Assembly (NCBI GenBank): GCA_036426205.1
Contig: CM071568.1
Coordinates: 49,879,045 to 49,943,044 of the forward strand
Source: Ascaphus truei
Taxonomy: Eukaryota; Chordata; Amphibia; Anura; Ascaphidae
Direction of reading: 5' to 3'
Length of the DNA: 64,000 nucleotides
Below, piece after piece: positions 12,195 to 22,600 of the stretch (positions are counted from its first letter, which is position 1; every line of letters begins with the position of its first letter). The notes beneath the pieces were generated by a model. The model did not search any database, had not been told where the DNA came from, and saw only the letters and a list, made by a program, of their open reading frames with translations. The translations under genes were made by a program, and so were the position numbers.

Positions 12195-12975
12195 GATTTA
12201 AAGTGTTAACACAGGATGGAAGAAAGTGATAAAAGTGATGGAGAAAGTGAGAAAGTGGGCATATTAATATGTAAAGTCTGTGGCTGTGTGTATCTATACA
12301 AAAAGGGCAATGTTTTAAGTGGCCATTGTGGCATATAGAAATATGTAAAGTGTGTGTTGTGTGTGTATGATGGGATGGGACAGTAAGTGCGTAGGTAAAG
12401 CTGGGCGGTTATGATTTGAAGGTTTACAACAGGATGGAGAAAGTGAGAAACAGGGGCATTGTAGGAAGGGGAATTAGAAAGTGCTGCATTTTAAAGTGGC
12501 CATTGGAATGTGGGCATATGTAAAGTGTTATATCACAAAAGGGGAAGTTAAAGTGGACATATGAATATGTAGGAAGGGGAATTTGAAAGTGGTGCATTTC
12601 AAAGTGGCCATTGGAAAGTGGGGATGTTAAAGTGGGCATTGTGGGCATATATAAAAAAAGTCAAGTGAGTGTTGTGTGTGGTATGATGGGAGACAGTGGC
12701 CATTGGAAAGTGGCGAATGGTAAAGTGTGTGTGTGTGTGTGTGGTGTGTGCAGGGGAATTTGAAAGTGGTGCATTTCAAAGTGGCCATTGGAAAGTGGGC
12801 ATATGTAAAGTGTTTATATACAAAAAGGGGAATGTTAAAGTGGGCATGTGGGCATATAAAATGTCAAGTGTGTGTTGTGTGTATGATGGGATGACAGTGG
12901 CCATTGGAAAGTGGGCATATGTAAAGTTGTGTGTGTGTGCGTGCACACACAGGGGTGAGGAGTGTAGATGAATTA
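12195..12975 (+). repeat. Third tandem array, CATTGGAAAGTGGGCATATG units
   Basis: Units containing GGCCATTGGAAAGTGG, GGGCATATGTAAAGTG and GTGTGTTGTGTGTATGATGG recur near 12250-12420, 12470-12720, 12770-12900 and 12900-12930, with lengths of roughly 100-170 bp. It grades into a (TG)n microsatellite at 12994-13069. Confidence 0.75.
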
Positions 12976-12993
12976 CAAGGTGTCTGCAGGGCA

Positions 12994-13009
12994 TGGTGTG
13001 TGTGTTGTG

Positions 13010-13069
<60 letters not shown>
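12994..13069. repeat. (TG)n microsatellite
   Basis: Near-pure TG dinucleotide run of about 75 bp, with two G/T interruptions at its left side. Confidence 0.95.
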
Positions 13070-13071
<2 letters not shown>

Positions 13072-13414
13072 ACACAGGGGTGAGAGTGAGATGAACTTAC
13101 CAATGACTCTGTAATGCTTCTTTGGGGGTATGCTGTCAGTGCAAGTGTGTGACAGTGAAGTAGGTGTGTGTCAGTGATGTCAGTGTAAGTTTTGGCCAAT
13201 GACAGTCGTGTGGGCGGTGTGTGTCACAGTGGGGCGTACCTCTTGGGCAATGACAGTCGTGCTGGCCACGGACCAATCACATTCACCGCAGCTAGTACCA
13301 ACCTTTGATTTTATATATTAAGATACACACACACACACATACACATGCGCGTGTGTCTGTGTGTCTGTGTGTGTGTGAATATATATATGTGTGAATATAT
13401 ATATATATATAGCA

Positions 13415-13573
13415 CAGCACATTACAAGGATTATACAATATAATGTACCTTTCTCTATCATGCTTATATACAGTATATATATAAGCATGATAGAGAAAGG
13501 TACATATATATATACTGTATATAAGCATGATAGAGAAAGGTACATTATATTGTATAATCCTTGTAATGTGCTG
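13415..13573. repeat. 59-bp perfect inverted repeat
   Basis: Arm 13415-13473 (starts CAGCACATTACAAGG, ends TTATATACAG) is the exact reverse complement of 13515-13573. The 41-bp spacer holds a third partial copy (ATAAGCATGATAGAGAAAGG at about 13482). The region would form a long hairpin. A CA/TG/AT microsatellite cluster (13325-13412) precedes it. From 13580 to 14120 I see AT-rich DNA with no gene. Confidence 0.95.
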
Positions 13574-14129
13574 TGACCAAATATTCATGGTGGAGCAAGT
13601 TGCTCCCCTCAGTTTAAGTGCTGGCATTTGCAGGGTATTCTTCTTGTGTTTAAAGGGGAGCAATTGTTTCTGTCTATATTTTTTTAACATTGGCCCAGAT
13701 TTACCATTCAAGTGAATATAATAGTACTGTTATATGGCACAAGTCACCATTGAATATTTCTAAGATTTTATACAATACTCACTCTTTGCACATTTACATT
13801 TGTAATTTTTTTGCGCCTTATTCACGTGTATTCACATAACACGTCAGTACATGACCTATCAATTTCTTTGCTGGAGAAGGGGATGCTAAAAATGAAAACA
13901 CTAAAAAAAAACTCAACATCATTTTATTTCTGGTTCTTCTTTGTAATCATTAAAATGTTTAATCACTATAGAGAATAGACCATTCCTGCTCTAAGAATAA
14001 AATGTGAAAACTTGTGTATTAATTAACACAAATGGTAACATGACCTGAAGCATTAAAATTTTTATTCAATGTTTACATTAAAAAATTAAATGTGAACACC
14101 CATAAGAAATCTGAAGGATTCTTGTAGTA

Positions 14130-15115
14130 GGGGACCAATTCTCGAAACAGACCCACTTCATACCCCTCAAGGGTCTTCCCAATCCTCCCAAATTAGCCGA
14201 TATCTTCATCAGGGAGATTTTTCGCTTAAATGGAGTACCTATGGTAATAGTATCAGACAGAGGCTCTCAGTTCATTTCCCGGTTCTGGCGCTCGTTTTGT
14301 CTCCAGCTAGGTATCGCTCTTCATTTTGCATCTGGATACCACCCACAGACTAATGGTCAAACGGAGAGGGCCAATCAGTCTCTCGAACAGTATTTACGCT
14401 GCTTTATATCAGACTCCCAAGATGACAGGGCTGAACTCTTACCCTGGGCAGAATTCGCCCACAACAACGCACGGAGTGGTTCAACCCTGGAGTCTCCTTT
14501 CTTCGTAAATTATGGATTCAACACTTCTACTCTCCCTCTTGTTCTACCTTCCTCAGGGGTACAGCGGCAGATGACAGAATCAGAGTATTGCAAGACCTGT
14601 GGAAAAGGATTCAGGTCAACATCAGGCAAACAGTCAATAGGCAGAAGAATCAAGCAGATCGCTACCGCAGACCTGCTCTGGACCTCAAACCTGGCAACAA
14701 GGTCTGGTTGTTATCCAGGAATATCAGGCTGAAAGTCCGTTCTATGAAATTTGCCCCCAGATTTCTTGGACCCTTTTCTGTCTCCGAGAGGATCAATCCG
14801 GTTGCGTATCGACTCGCTCTCCCTCCTTCCATGACGATCCCCTCTGTGTTTCATGTTTCGCTTCTCAAACCTGTGATCCAGAATCCTTATTCAGTTCTGG
14901 TCCCGTCCACTTCTCATCATATGGTTCAAGGCCAACCCAAGTATGAGATTCAATTTATTCTGGATTGAAAGATCTCCAGAGGATCTCTGCATTATCTGGT
15001 GCATTGGAGAGGTTTCGGTCCGGAGGAAAGATCCTGGATTCCGAGTCATCGGGTTCACGCAGACAGACTGGTTTGTATTTTTTATTCTAAATTTCCGGAT
15101 AAGCCATCGTAGAGT
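14130..15115 (+). pseudogene. Gypsy chromovirus integrase with chromodomain, truncated
   Basis: Begins within the integrase catalytic core (a VPMVIVSDRGSQF stretch holding the second catalytic Asp, then GYHPQTNGQTERANQSLEQY with the catalytic Glu). After a frame change near 14600 it continues with the linker RQKNQADRYRR and a GPF/Y-type module (RFLGPFSVSERINP). A chromodomain follows from about 14935 ([19 protein letters not shown]). One TGA at 14968 interrupts the chromodomain. Everything upstream of the integrase is missing. In such elements the chromodomain targets integration to marked chromatin. Confidence 0.88.
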
Positions 15116-15149
15116 CGCCCGGAGGTCGCTCCTAGAGGGGGTGGGGGTA

Positions 15150-15985
15150 CGGTGAGGAATCGCCATCCTGGTGGCCATGGACCGTCTCCTCACCTTAAAG
15201 ACCCTTCCGCGACAGACATCCAGGACGCGCAATATCATGGCCCAGTTACGCATGCACGCGTGGATCTTGCGCGGTCTGACTCTCCGCCTGCGAGTTCTGA
15301 CTCCGCCCCCTACTCCGGCACGCGACGGGTGCGCTCATCCAGCCTCTCCATTGACGCACGTTCCAATCTCCGCCCCCGTTCTGGTGACGGACAGGACCGG
15401 CGTGGGATTGATGTCCGTATCAGGCTCCGCCTCCTGACCTCCGTAACTCGCGCGGGTCAGCGCGATCAGTCCCGCCCCCGTTCCTGATCAGGCTGCATCA
15501 TAGGGCACATCTGTGTGCACCAGCAGCCAATAGGATTCCGCTTCCTGGTTCTATCCTGGCTTTCTATTGGAGGATCTCCCTTTATATACCTTCCGGTTTC
15601 AGACTGCATTCAGTTCCGTGACCTTGCCTTGCCTTGCATGTTAACTTCTTGTTGCCTGACCCTGCTTCTCTCTTGGACTCCGCGCCTCTCCACTCCTGAT
15701 CCCGCTACGAATGACCATTCTCCTGTCTCCAGTCCTGACCTTGGCTAAGTACTCCAAAGATCCGCTACTCTCCTATCCTGAACTTGGCTACGCACCCCGA
15801 TGATCCGCACCTCTCCACTCCTGACTTGGCAAGTATCATCTACTATTCTCACATCTCTAATCCTGACCTGGCTTGCACGACCAATCTACATCCTAGGTGC
15901 GCCCGCGTGGCTGTGGGTTGGCGTTACCCAATTCCCTACCTCAGCACTGCAGTCGCGCTTCGTTTGTGGTGAGCTACGCGTTACA
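15150..15985 (+). mobile_element. 3' LTR of the chromovirus fragment
   Basis: Follows the purine-rich GAGGGGGTGGGGGTA tract (15135-15149), as a 3' LTR should. It starts GGTGAGGAATCG (expected TG altered) and ends GCTACGCGTTACA at 15985. The left half is GC- and CpG-rich with repeated CTCCGCC boxes; the right half is CT-rich (a CTCCACTCCTGA type). A related LTR with intact TGTGAGGATTCG start and GGCGTAACA end occurs solo at 47684-48418. From 15986 to 16330 only a palindromic GGAGCTGAACCG / CGGGGATCCCC relic near 16180-16250 is seen. Confidence 0.75.
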
Positions 15986-16334
15986 AAAACATTGTAGCGG
16001 CAGGAGAAATAGACTCTCATAGATCATGCCATATTCTTGTTCCTACTTCCTGCCATCTGATTACATTTCTGCTCAATTTTAGTCATCCACACCTGTAACC
16101 ACAAATATCAATAAAAAAAAACTTTTCTCCTTAAAGTCGCAATCCCTCCACATTGCCGCCACCCCCCCCCCCTCCTCCCAGGATGGGAACCGGGTTCATT
16201 CGGAGCTGAACCGTGTTATTTTCGGCCCGTGGGGATCCCCCGGCTCAATGATCTTTACCAGTGAAGTTACTTCATGATTTTTAAAAGGGATTTAAATGGA
16301 CATCCACATGTCACATAGGCTCTTACCTCCGTAA

Positions 16335-16663
16335 GGCTGGTTCTATAGTGCCGGGGCGTGCGCACGCACGGCAGTTATAGATGGCTGAGGTCAGCCAGCC
16401 CTTCTATACAAGGGCCGCACGCGCGCACAGCAGGGAGCGGGGAGCCGACAGACAGCGGCGAATACGGTGGGAAGGATGATTTTACGCCGCTACCGGCGCT
16501 CAAATGTATGTATGTGTATGTATGTATGTATGTGTGAATGTGTGTTTGTATGGATGTGTGTGCGTGTGTGTGTCAATGAGTGCACAAATAAAAAATATTT
16601 ATTAAACTTTTTTTTTCTTTAAAAAATCTTATTTAGGACTTTCTTAACTCATACAACCCATGT

Positions 16664-16694
<31 letters not shown>

Positions 16695-16800
16695 GTACCT
16701 GTAGCTCCCGGCTCTATAACAGAGAAAAGCATGCGGCACATGCACGCGCGATCGCACAGGCACGCGCATGCGCACGGCCACATGCAGTATAGAACGGGCC
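16335..16800. mobile_element. TWA-flanked MITE (Harbinger-type)
   Basis: Ends GGCTGGTTCTATAGTG and CAGTATAGAACGGGCC are imperfect inverted repeats. Flanks are TAA (16332-16334) and TTA (16801-16803), near the TWA target of PIF/Harbinger. The interior is GC-rich with alternating CGCGCG stretches, an ATGT microsatellite (16500-16570) and a CA run (16667-16694). Non-coding. Confidence 0.65.
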
Positions 16801-17391
16801 TTATGTGAATGAATTTTTCAATATATCCCAATGTTTAAGTATAATTTTCTGCAGTGCACATGACTGTATTGAAGGTTGTAACAACTGGGATTCGATTACA
16901 ATGTTCTTTTTTTCCTTTTTTTTTTCCAGAGTAACTTCTTCCTGTTAATGTTTTTACTCTTTAATTCGTTGCCCTTAGTTTTGAATATATTTAAAACCTC
17001 TCTGCTAGTAGATCTATAATTACATTTACTAGTCAGGTTTTTATTTGCTAAGAGACTTTGTTTAAAATGTGATTTATGCTCTCCAGATACTTCATATTCA
17101 TTACAGACAAAGGTTACTATGAGGCATGAAACTGTTGCAGTCAATCTGCGGTTGTTTTATTTACAGTCAAGAGATGTAGTTATGCAAGTCCCTAAAATGT
17201 AGGTCATTTTACACAAGGAAGTGCAGACACAATACAATCACTTGTAAATTAAATTTAAGAATTAGTTTACTGTAAATTAAATCAATGTCTTGATAAACAA
17301 ATAACAAGTGGCAACTTGCATATTTAAATCTACTCTTCTGATTTTGCATGCTAAAGGATTTAAAAAAAAAAAGTAATTTACTCTCTATATA
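16801..17391. other. No gene seen
   Basis: AT-rich DNA with a T-rich tract near 16905-16930. The minus-strand open frame at 16896-17144 is Lys-rich and resembles no family I know; I do not call it a gene. Confidence 0.5.
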
Positions 17392-17399
17392 CTTTATAC

Positions 17400-17676
17400 C
17401 AGGGGTGCCAAAGTTCGTGTCCGCAGCCTGCCAGGCCTAGTGCTCGCCCCCCCCACCCCCTCACAGGAACGGCGTCAAATGATACCGCGGGTCATGTGGC
17501 GTCACATAACCCCGCAGCGTCATTTGAAGTGCATTGCCATGTTGACGCATCACGTAATTTGACGCCGAATTGCCATGGTGACACATCGCCAAAGACAAGG
17601 TAAGTGAAGTTTAAATGCCTTGGGGAACAGGGTGGGGCCTCTGCAACCACCGCGCCCCCCAGTTTGCGCACCTCTG
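17400..17676. mobile_element. hAT MITE with 8-bp target duplication
   Basis: Starts CAGGGGTGCC and ends GCGCACCTCTG, imperfect inverted hAT-style termini. It is flanked by the identical 8-bp CTTTATAC at 17392-17399 and 17677-17684, the hAT signature. 277 bp, non-coding, CpG-rich. From 17690 to 18240 I see nothing recognisable. Confidence 0.88.
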
Positions 17677-18244
17677 CTTTATACTAGAAAACATTACAGA
17701 CCAGGGTAATTTACACAGAATTTAACTGAGTGATACTGACTTTGTGCATAGGAGTTTAGTTTGGTCCATGATTGGCTTTATATACTTGATATACGTGAAT
17801 GCCAACCCTTTAATGCCTTTACTTAGTACATAATGGTAGTATAATAGTAACAAAACGTACAATGTATAGATTTTCTCTATATGATGAAATAATATAACCA
17901 TGAGCCCGCAAGGCAAGTGTGTGCGCCTGCTGTAACCTGATAACATCCGAGGAACTATTCTCTGCACGAAAATTGACCCTTAGGAATTTCTGAGGTGATA
18001 TCACTAATGTAACTACGAAAGACTACACTATGTGCAGAAAAACATTGACCTCTCTCTTGCAGCTCTAGCGAACTAAATAAAATAATTAAAAAATCTTAGC
18101 CATACAGTAAATGATAATGAATATTTCTAATGATAAAGTTGCATAATGAGTAATTCTTTCTGGCATGAAGTAAATTCTACATCTCCCTAGAGATTTGAGA
18201 CATGTTTGCGAAAATTCACATACCAGGCAACATTTTCCATTTTA

Positions 18245-18475
18245 TTTCAAAATAGCCGTGTTAGTCCAGTTGCGATAGTGGAGTAAATGAGTACCTCAGT
18301 ATTAGGTGATACCTTTTATTTAATTTGGACTAACAATAGATATCATAAGACAAGCTTTCGAGAGTTCTCCTCTCTTCCCCAGGTCAGCAATGCTGATTCA
18401 CAGAGATTCCATGAGTATAACACAGATGTATAAAATAAAAAAATAAAAACAAGATCGTCATCAAAGGCAGATGAT
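18245..18475 (-). repeat. SINE-like repeat (CGAAAGCTTGTCTTA type)
   Basis: On the minus strand: AGAGAGGAGAACTCTCGAAAG, CTTGTCTTATGATATCTATT, GTTAGTCCAAATTAAATAAA, then CCACTATCGCAACTGGACTA. The same text occurs on the plus strand at 38482-40220, split there by two insertions. This layout (GAAAGCTTGTC ... GTTAGTCCAA(T)AAAAGGTATC) is a widespread vertebrate repeat type; I do not know its formal name. Confidence 0.65.
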
Positions 18476-18511
18476 CAAAGATCTGCAACCCATGCTAGCA
18501 GAGGATGAGAA

Positions 18512-19491
18512 TGTAGTGGCGTTCCCTGAATCTCCCTTTTCTTGTATCTAGCTGCGAGTGCTGTAGGGACAAGCGGCAGGTCAGCTGGCCCTTCAGGAGG
18601 GTGGGGGTCGAGCAGGCAGCGTTCGGGTGTTACAGAGGCTCCGCGGCGGACCGACAAGCACAGGGCGCCGTCATGTTGGATCGTTGCGCATGCGCAGTAT
18701 AGATGTGCTGCGGGGAGCTTCTGGAAGGTTGCACATGCGCAGGGTAAGCGCGCGAACGGCTGGCCAATAGAGAGGAGGCTCTTAGCCGGAACTACAACTC
18801 CCATGAGCCTTAGTAAGGTCAGAAGGGGCTCAGGAGCCTATAGGAAGGCACGGATTGCTGAGAGGCAGGAAAGGGGAGCTAGCTGCGGAGACCACGCTAG
18901 CCTGTGCGCCCCAGAGAAGCAAGGGGAGAGGAGGTGTGTGTTGCAGGGGGTCGGTGACCCACTGCATAGGCCAGAGATTTCCCTTAGGCCCCAGTGCAGG
19001 CCCTGAGTCACCACTAGCTTGTGGTACTGCAGGGATCGGCCACAGATAGGGACAGCATACCCTTTATTGAGATCAGCAGACAGGGATACAGTGTCTTCGT
19101 CTTCTGCAGTGAGAGTGGTGGTTTGGGATGAAGCTGCTGGACTCAAGTAAAGACTCGTGGGAGACTACGCTGGATCGGCAAGGTGGAGGTGGCAAAGCCA
19201 CAGGTGTTATATTATTGTATTGCCATATCTGCTTGCATGGTGGTTATATATACATATGTGTGTATGTTCATGTTTTGCATTCACTTATAGTAAACCGCTA
19301 TACTATATGGGATATCATTGTTATTCTTGTCCAGGGGAATCTTACTAATTGGGGATCCTGGGCAAGTGGAGGCTCTGCCAAGTACATATTGTTGCCCTAG
19401 GCTCCCAGCTAGCGGAGGCCCAAATCTCACTGAGCCTACAGGTACACACAGCATTAGTAGTCTTTCTATGTCAGTAAGAAAGAGGGCTACA
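18512..19491 (+). mobile_element. 5' LTR of the Gypsy element (980 bp)
   Basis: Matches the 3' LTR closely from TGTAGT to GCTACA, but lacks a 209-bp block present in the 3' LTR between GGATCGGC (about 19179) and AAGGTGGAGG. It contains GCGCATGCGCAG boxes (18687, 18732) and CCAATAGAG (about 18763). The internal region begins directly after it with TTTGGAGGCGCTGCTGAGAG, a likely primer-binding site whose tRNA I cannot name. Confidence 0.9.
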
Positions 19492-19564
19492 TTTGGAGGC
19501 GCTGCTGAGAGCTCAGACCTGGGGTGCCCTAATCAGTATCTAAATTGTGTTATCCAATTCCGCT

Positions 19565-20347
19565 ATGTTTGTACCCTCCCAGACCGAGGTGCGCAAGTGG
19601 GCCCAACAATACAAGATATCTCTTAAATGTGCTATCGCAGTGGGGCATGTACCTGCCACTACATCCTTCGGTACAGTAGGGGATCAAGTAAGAAATCTTC
19701 CTTCCCTGGCGACGGCCCGAGTTATGGACCATAAGTATGATGCTGACCACACGTGGCGCAAGGTCCTACTGGCCACTGAACACGAATTATGCCCAGAAGC
19801 GGTACCTCCCGTTCTAACCCTACCTGAGGCCCCGGGAGATCATTGTTCACTGGTCCACATGGGCGTAGCCGCCCCACTGGCTATGTCCACGCCTCAGCGG
19901 GACCACCCCGGACCGTCGTCTGAGTTAACTTATACTCCATTCCGAGAGCAGCCTAACCCCTACGTGGCCGGTAGCCACTGGCCTAGGAGTGTCCTTTACA
20001 CCGTCCATTATCCGGCCCTCCCAGAGCAGAAGTAGCATGTCCAGACTTAATCCAGATAGCCATTACACTGGAAGTATCACGCAATTTGAAACCACGCAAT
20101 TCCTGAGGGGGCTCCTATCATTACACCCAGTAGCGGTAAGAGTCAGTGGGGGTCTCCTGCCGGGTCAAGCCTTGTCATTTAACGAACTTATAGACAGAGT
20201 ACAGGCTCATGAAACTGTGCTGTTAGGTCGGGATCTGAGCACGACTAAGAAAGCGGGGATCACCTCCAAGGAAACTAAGAGAGGAGAGGCTAGAGCGAAG
20301 CCAGCCGAAGAAGTGAGTCGAGAGAAGGAGGACCCTGAGGAATGTTA
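19565..20347 (+). pseudogene. Gypsy gag, broken in two frames
   Basis: The first frame (19565-20035) gives an N-terminal gag-like stretch (TEVRKWAQQY). The second (19989-20347) has a short capsid C-terminal remnant (LSFNELIDRVQAHE) then a basic, charged tail ending at a TAG. Most of the capsid is missing, implying an internal deletion near 20040-20110 as well as the frame change. Gag proteins of this family form the intracellular particle that packages element RNA. This copy cannot. Confidence 0.7.
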
Positions 20348-20423
20348 GGTTGACACTGAAGACTCTACATCAGGAAGAACCTCCCCTGCTCTTAGGAACC
20401 AGTCTGCTAGGAGTAATGTCCAG

Positions 20424-20465
20424 TGTTTCCGCTGTGGCAAGATGGGCCACATCTCTTCTTTCTGT
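20424..20465 (+). other. CCHC zinc knuckle of outer gag
   Basis: Translates as CFRCGKMGHISSFC, an exact C-X2-C-X4-H-X4-C nucleocapsid knuckle that binds RNA in retroelement Gag. It lies between the gag remnant and the protease, with the usual spacing. Confidence 0.9.
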
Positions 20466-20605
20466 CCCGTCAAAAAAAAGGTGACTCCCAGGACTGCGAA
20501 ATCCATGCTGTGCACCACCTTGACAACTGAAACCGCTCCTGTGTCCGAAGAGGGTAGACCCCAGAGTCTACTGAAGTGCCGGCACTGCCACAGACGTGTG
20601 GCCGC

Positions 20606-20797
20606 ATCGGGCCGGCGGCCATTGTAAAGGTCGTTATTGAAGGCATTTATGCGTCCGCATTGCTGGATACTGGTTCGCAGGTAACCATTGTATATCGACC
20701 CTTCTATGACCAGCACCTTCACCGTTTGCCCCTGCTGCCCGCGAACACTATGAGGTTACGAGGGTTGAGCCATGAAGATTACCCTATTGATGGAGTG
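20606..20797 (+). pseudogene. Outer Gypsy aspartic protease, interrupted
   Basis: Contains ALLDTGSQVTIV with the catalytic DTGS at 20666-20677, followed by HRLPLLPANTMRLRGL and a YPIDG stretch. It is cut at 20798 by the inserted Gmr1-like element and the reading frame there runs into that element's LTR. The protease remainder resumes near 24250 in another frame. The protein family processes the Gag-Pol polyprotein. Confidence 0.85.
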
Positions 20798-21240
20798 TGT
20801 TGCAGCGTACATGCAACTACACACGCGGGTTTCTTGACAAGGCTTATTTATTTAGCCTTAAAAAAATACACAGCACACAAAACAAAAATAGCTTTTCTTC
20901 AGCAGACAAAACAAAATTCCTTGTCTTCAGCATGGCAAACAAAACAGTTCATAATACATGTACTTTGCAAAACAGACCTCACATCAAGCTGTTCTCTCTC
21001 CAGAGTTTCAGGGTATTTCCCTGCTTCAGACAGTATACAAAAAGACAGACCTTATAGCAGTAATCTAGTTAAGTATTCCACTCCTGTCTCCTGGGATTTT
21101 TAACACACCTTGATTAGGCAGCTGGGATCCAACTAATTGCCTGAGCTTCCCAGCTGAAGTTAACCTATTTACTGCTACACTGCAGACTAAACATATGTCT
21201 GCCAGGCATATAGCTGGTGGCTTTTATTTACCCTGTCACA
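20798..21240 (-). mobile_element. 3' LTR of nested element (443 bp)
   Basis: On the minus strand it starts TGTGACAGGGTAAATAAAAG right after the purine tract AGGGGAGGAA and ends CGCTGCAACA. Compared with the 5' LTR it has a 14-bp insertion near 20975 and lacks a stretch near 21100. The pol frame reads about 50 nt into it before stopping at 21187. Confidence 0.88.
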
Positions 21241-21945
21241 TTCCTCCCCTGTTAGTGTGTGGCTGAGGCTACGCACAGCTGAAGCCCGACCATCCACCCC
21301 TTCTCTAGAAAAGAAATCAGCATTTGCGTTCTCTTTTCCCGGCCTGTGCAGAATCTCAAATGAGAAGGGTTGGAGGGCCATATACCACCTAGTTAATCTA
21401 GCATTTGAATCTTTCATACTATTTAACCACATCAGTGGAGCATGGTCCGTCACCAGAGTAAATAGGACTCCTGTCAGGTAATGCCTTAAAGCCTCGATTG
21501 CCCACTTTACTGCAAGGCACTCCTTCTCAATCACTGAGTAGTTTTTTTCTCTTGGGAACAATTTCCTACTCAGGAAAAGGATAGGGTGTTCAGCTCCCTC
21601 AAACTGTTGTGACAACACTGCCCCTTGCCCTATCTCTGATGCATCCATTTGCCCTACAAAAGGCCTGTTGAAGTCTGGGCTTCTAAGGATGAGACCCTCT
21701 GATGGACACCTTTTTATGTCCTCAAAGTCTCTCTGACACTCCCTTGACCATACCACTTGTGTAGGGGCACACATTTTTGTGAGATCCGTTAAAGGGGCTG
21801 CCACTTCCGAGTAGTTGGGGATGAACCGCCGGTAGTATCCTGCTAAACCCAGCAGAGAGCGTACCTGCGTTTTTGTTTGGGGGGTCGGAAATTCTTTCAG
21901 GGCAACTACCTTGTCTGCTAGTGGCCTTACTTTTCCACCTCCCAC
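21187..21945 (-). pseudogene. Nested element RT C terminus and RNase H
   Basis: Begins in the RT connection region (VRSLLGLAGYYRRFIPNYSE) and contains the RNase H acidic residues in order: the Asp in GQMDASEIGQGA, Glu in KECLAVKWAIEALRHYL, Asp in TLVTDHAPLMWL and Asp in GKENANADFFSR. The RNase H thus looks complete, but it is separated by a frameshift from the RT fingers/palm frame at 21978-22331. Its stop lies inside the 3' LTR. Confidence 0.9.
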
Positions 21946-21977
21946 TGCATACCCTAAGTATTTGGTTTCCGCCTTAT

Positions 21978-22331
21978 CTAAGGCACATTTCTTAGGTTGG
22001 CTGTGAGCCCTGCCTCTCTTAGAGATTTGAGGACCGCTTTCAGCCTATTTAGATGGGCCCGCCAGTGTTTACTATAAATGACAATGTCATCTAGGTAGGC
22101 TGCGGCATAATTCCTATGGGGTCTCAGCACCTTATCCATGAGTCTCTGAAACGTGGCTGGGGATCCATGCAGTCCAAATGGCATTGTCACAAACTGGTAT
22201 AAACCCCTGGGAGTGGCAAAGGCTGTTTTGCACTTGGATTTTTCCTCTAAGGGTATTTGCCAGTATCCTTTTGTTAAGTCCAGCGTGGATATATATTCCG
22301 CGTTACCAAGGGCGTCAATTAACTCGTCCAC
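21978..22331 (-). pseudogene. Nested element reverse transcriptase palm
   Basis: Shows ISTLDLTKGYWQIPL (first catalytic Asp), TMPFGLHGSPATFQRLMD and AAYLDDIVIYSKHW, with the YLDD catalytic box at 22086-22097. The N-terminal fingers are missing: the frame begins abruptly at VDELIDALG, directly after protease sequence. An out-of-frame junction near 21978 separates it from RNase H. Confidence 0.9.
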
Positions 22332-22600
22332 CCTTGGTCAGAAAAGAAAGGCCAGTCCCGGCCGAGCACAACGGGGGCAGGGAGCCAAGGAGCGACACCT
22401 ACTTCGAGGTAGGCCTCCTGACCTTTTACCTGTAGCCGGATTTTGGCCGTCGGATACCGTTTTACATCGCCGTGTATACATTCTATACTCCATGGGGAGT
22501 CAAAAGAACACACGTTAGGCGGTAACAGTTCCTGTAAGACCAGAGTTTCCCAGAGCCCGAACCTACAAGGGCCTGGACGGCTTTTCCCCCAAATGGGCTG
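22325..22600 (-). pseudogene. Nested element protease with mutated active site
   Basis: Minus-strand reading VQALVGSGSGK sits where this family has a DSG catalytic triad; the Asp codon reads GGT (Gly) at about 22552-22554. The rest (YPTAKIRLQVKG, then PVVLGRDWPFF) is a recognisable retropepsin and lies in another frame at 22319-22513. It is joined directly to the RT palm at about 22325, where integrase and the RT N terminus should be. Non-functional. Confidence 0.75.

Larger units (their letters stand above)
6238..13318. mobile_element. Long repeat with satellite-filled interior
   Basis: The left edge carries AGAGACCCGGCGTTGCCCGG just after an AT run. The right edge carries GGACCAATCAC followed by CCTTTGATTTTATATATTA, after a doubled CAATGACAGTCGTG block (13197, 13249). 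I read these as the two ends of one element, inserted in AT-rich DNA. Its whole interior is tandem repeats (see next three entries) with no coding sequence. The CCCGGCGTTGCCCGG motif occurs in widespread animal repeats that may be Helitron-like; the class is not settled. Confidence 0.45.

Noticed and set aside
15975..16000. Shared TACAAAACATT-like text after the LTRs ending at 15985 and 28144 as a common insertion site
   Set aside because: Only about 11 AT-rich bases agree; too short to separate from chance.
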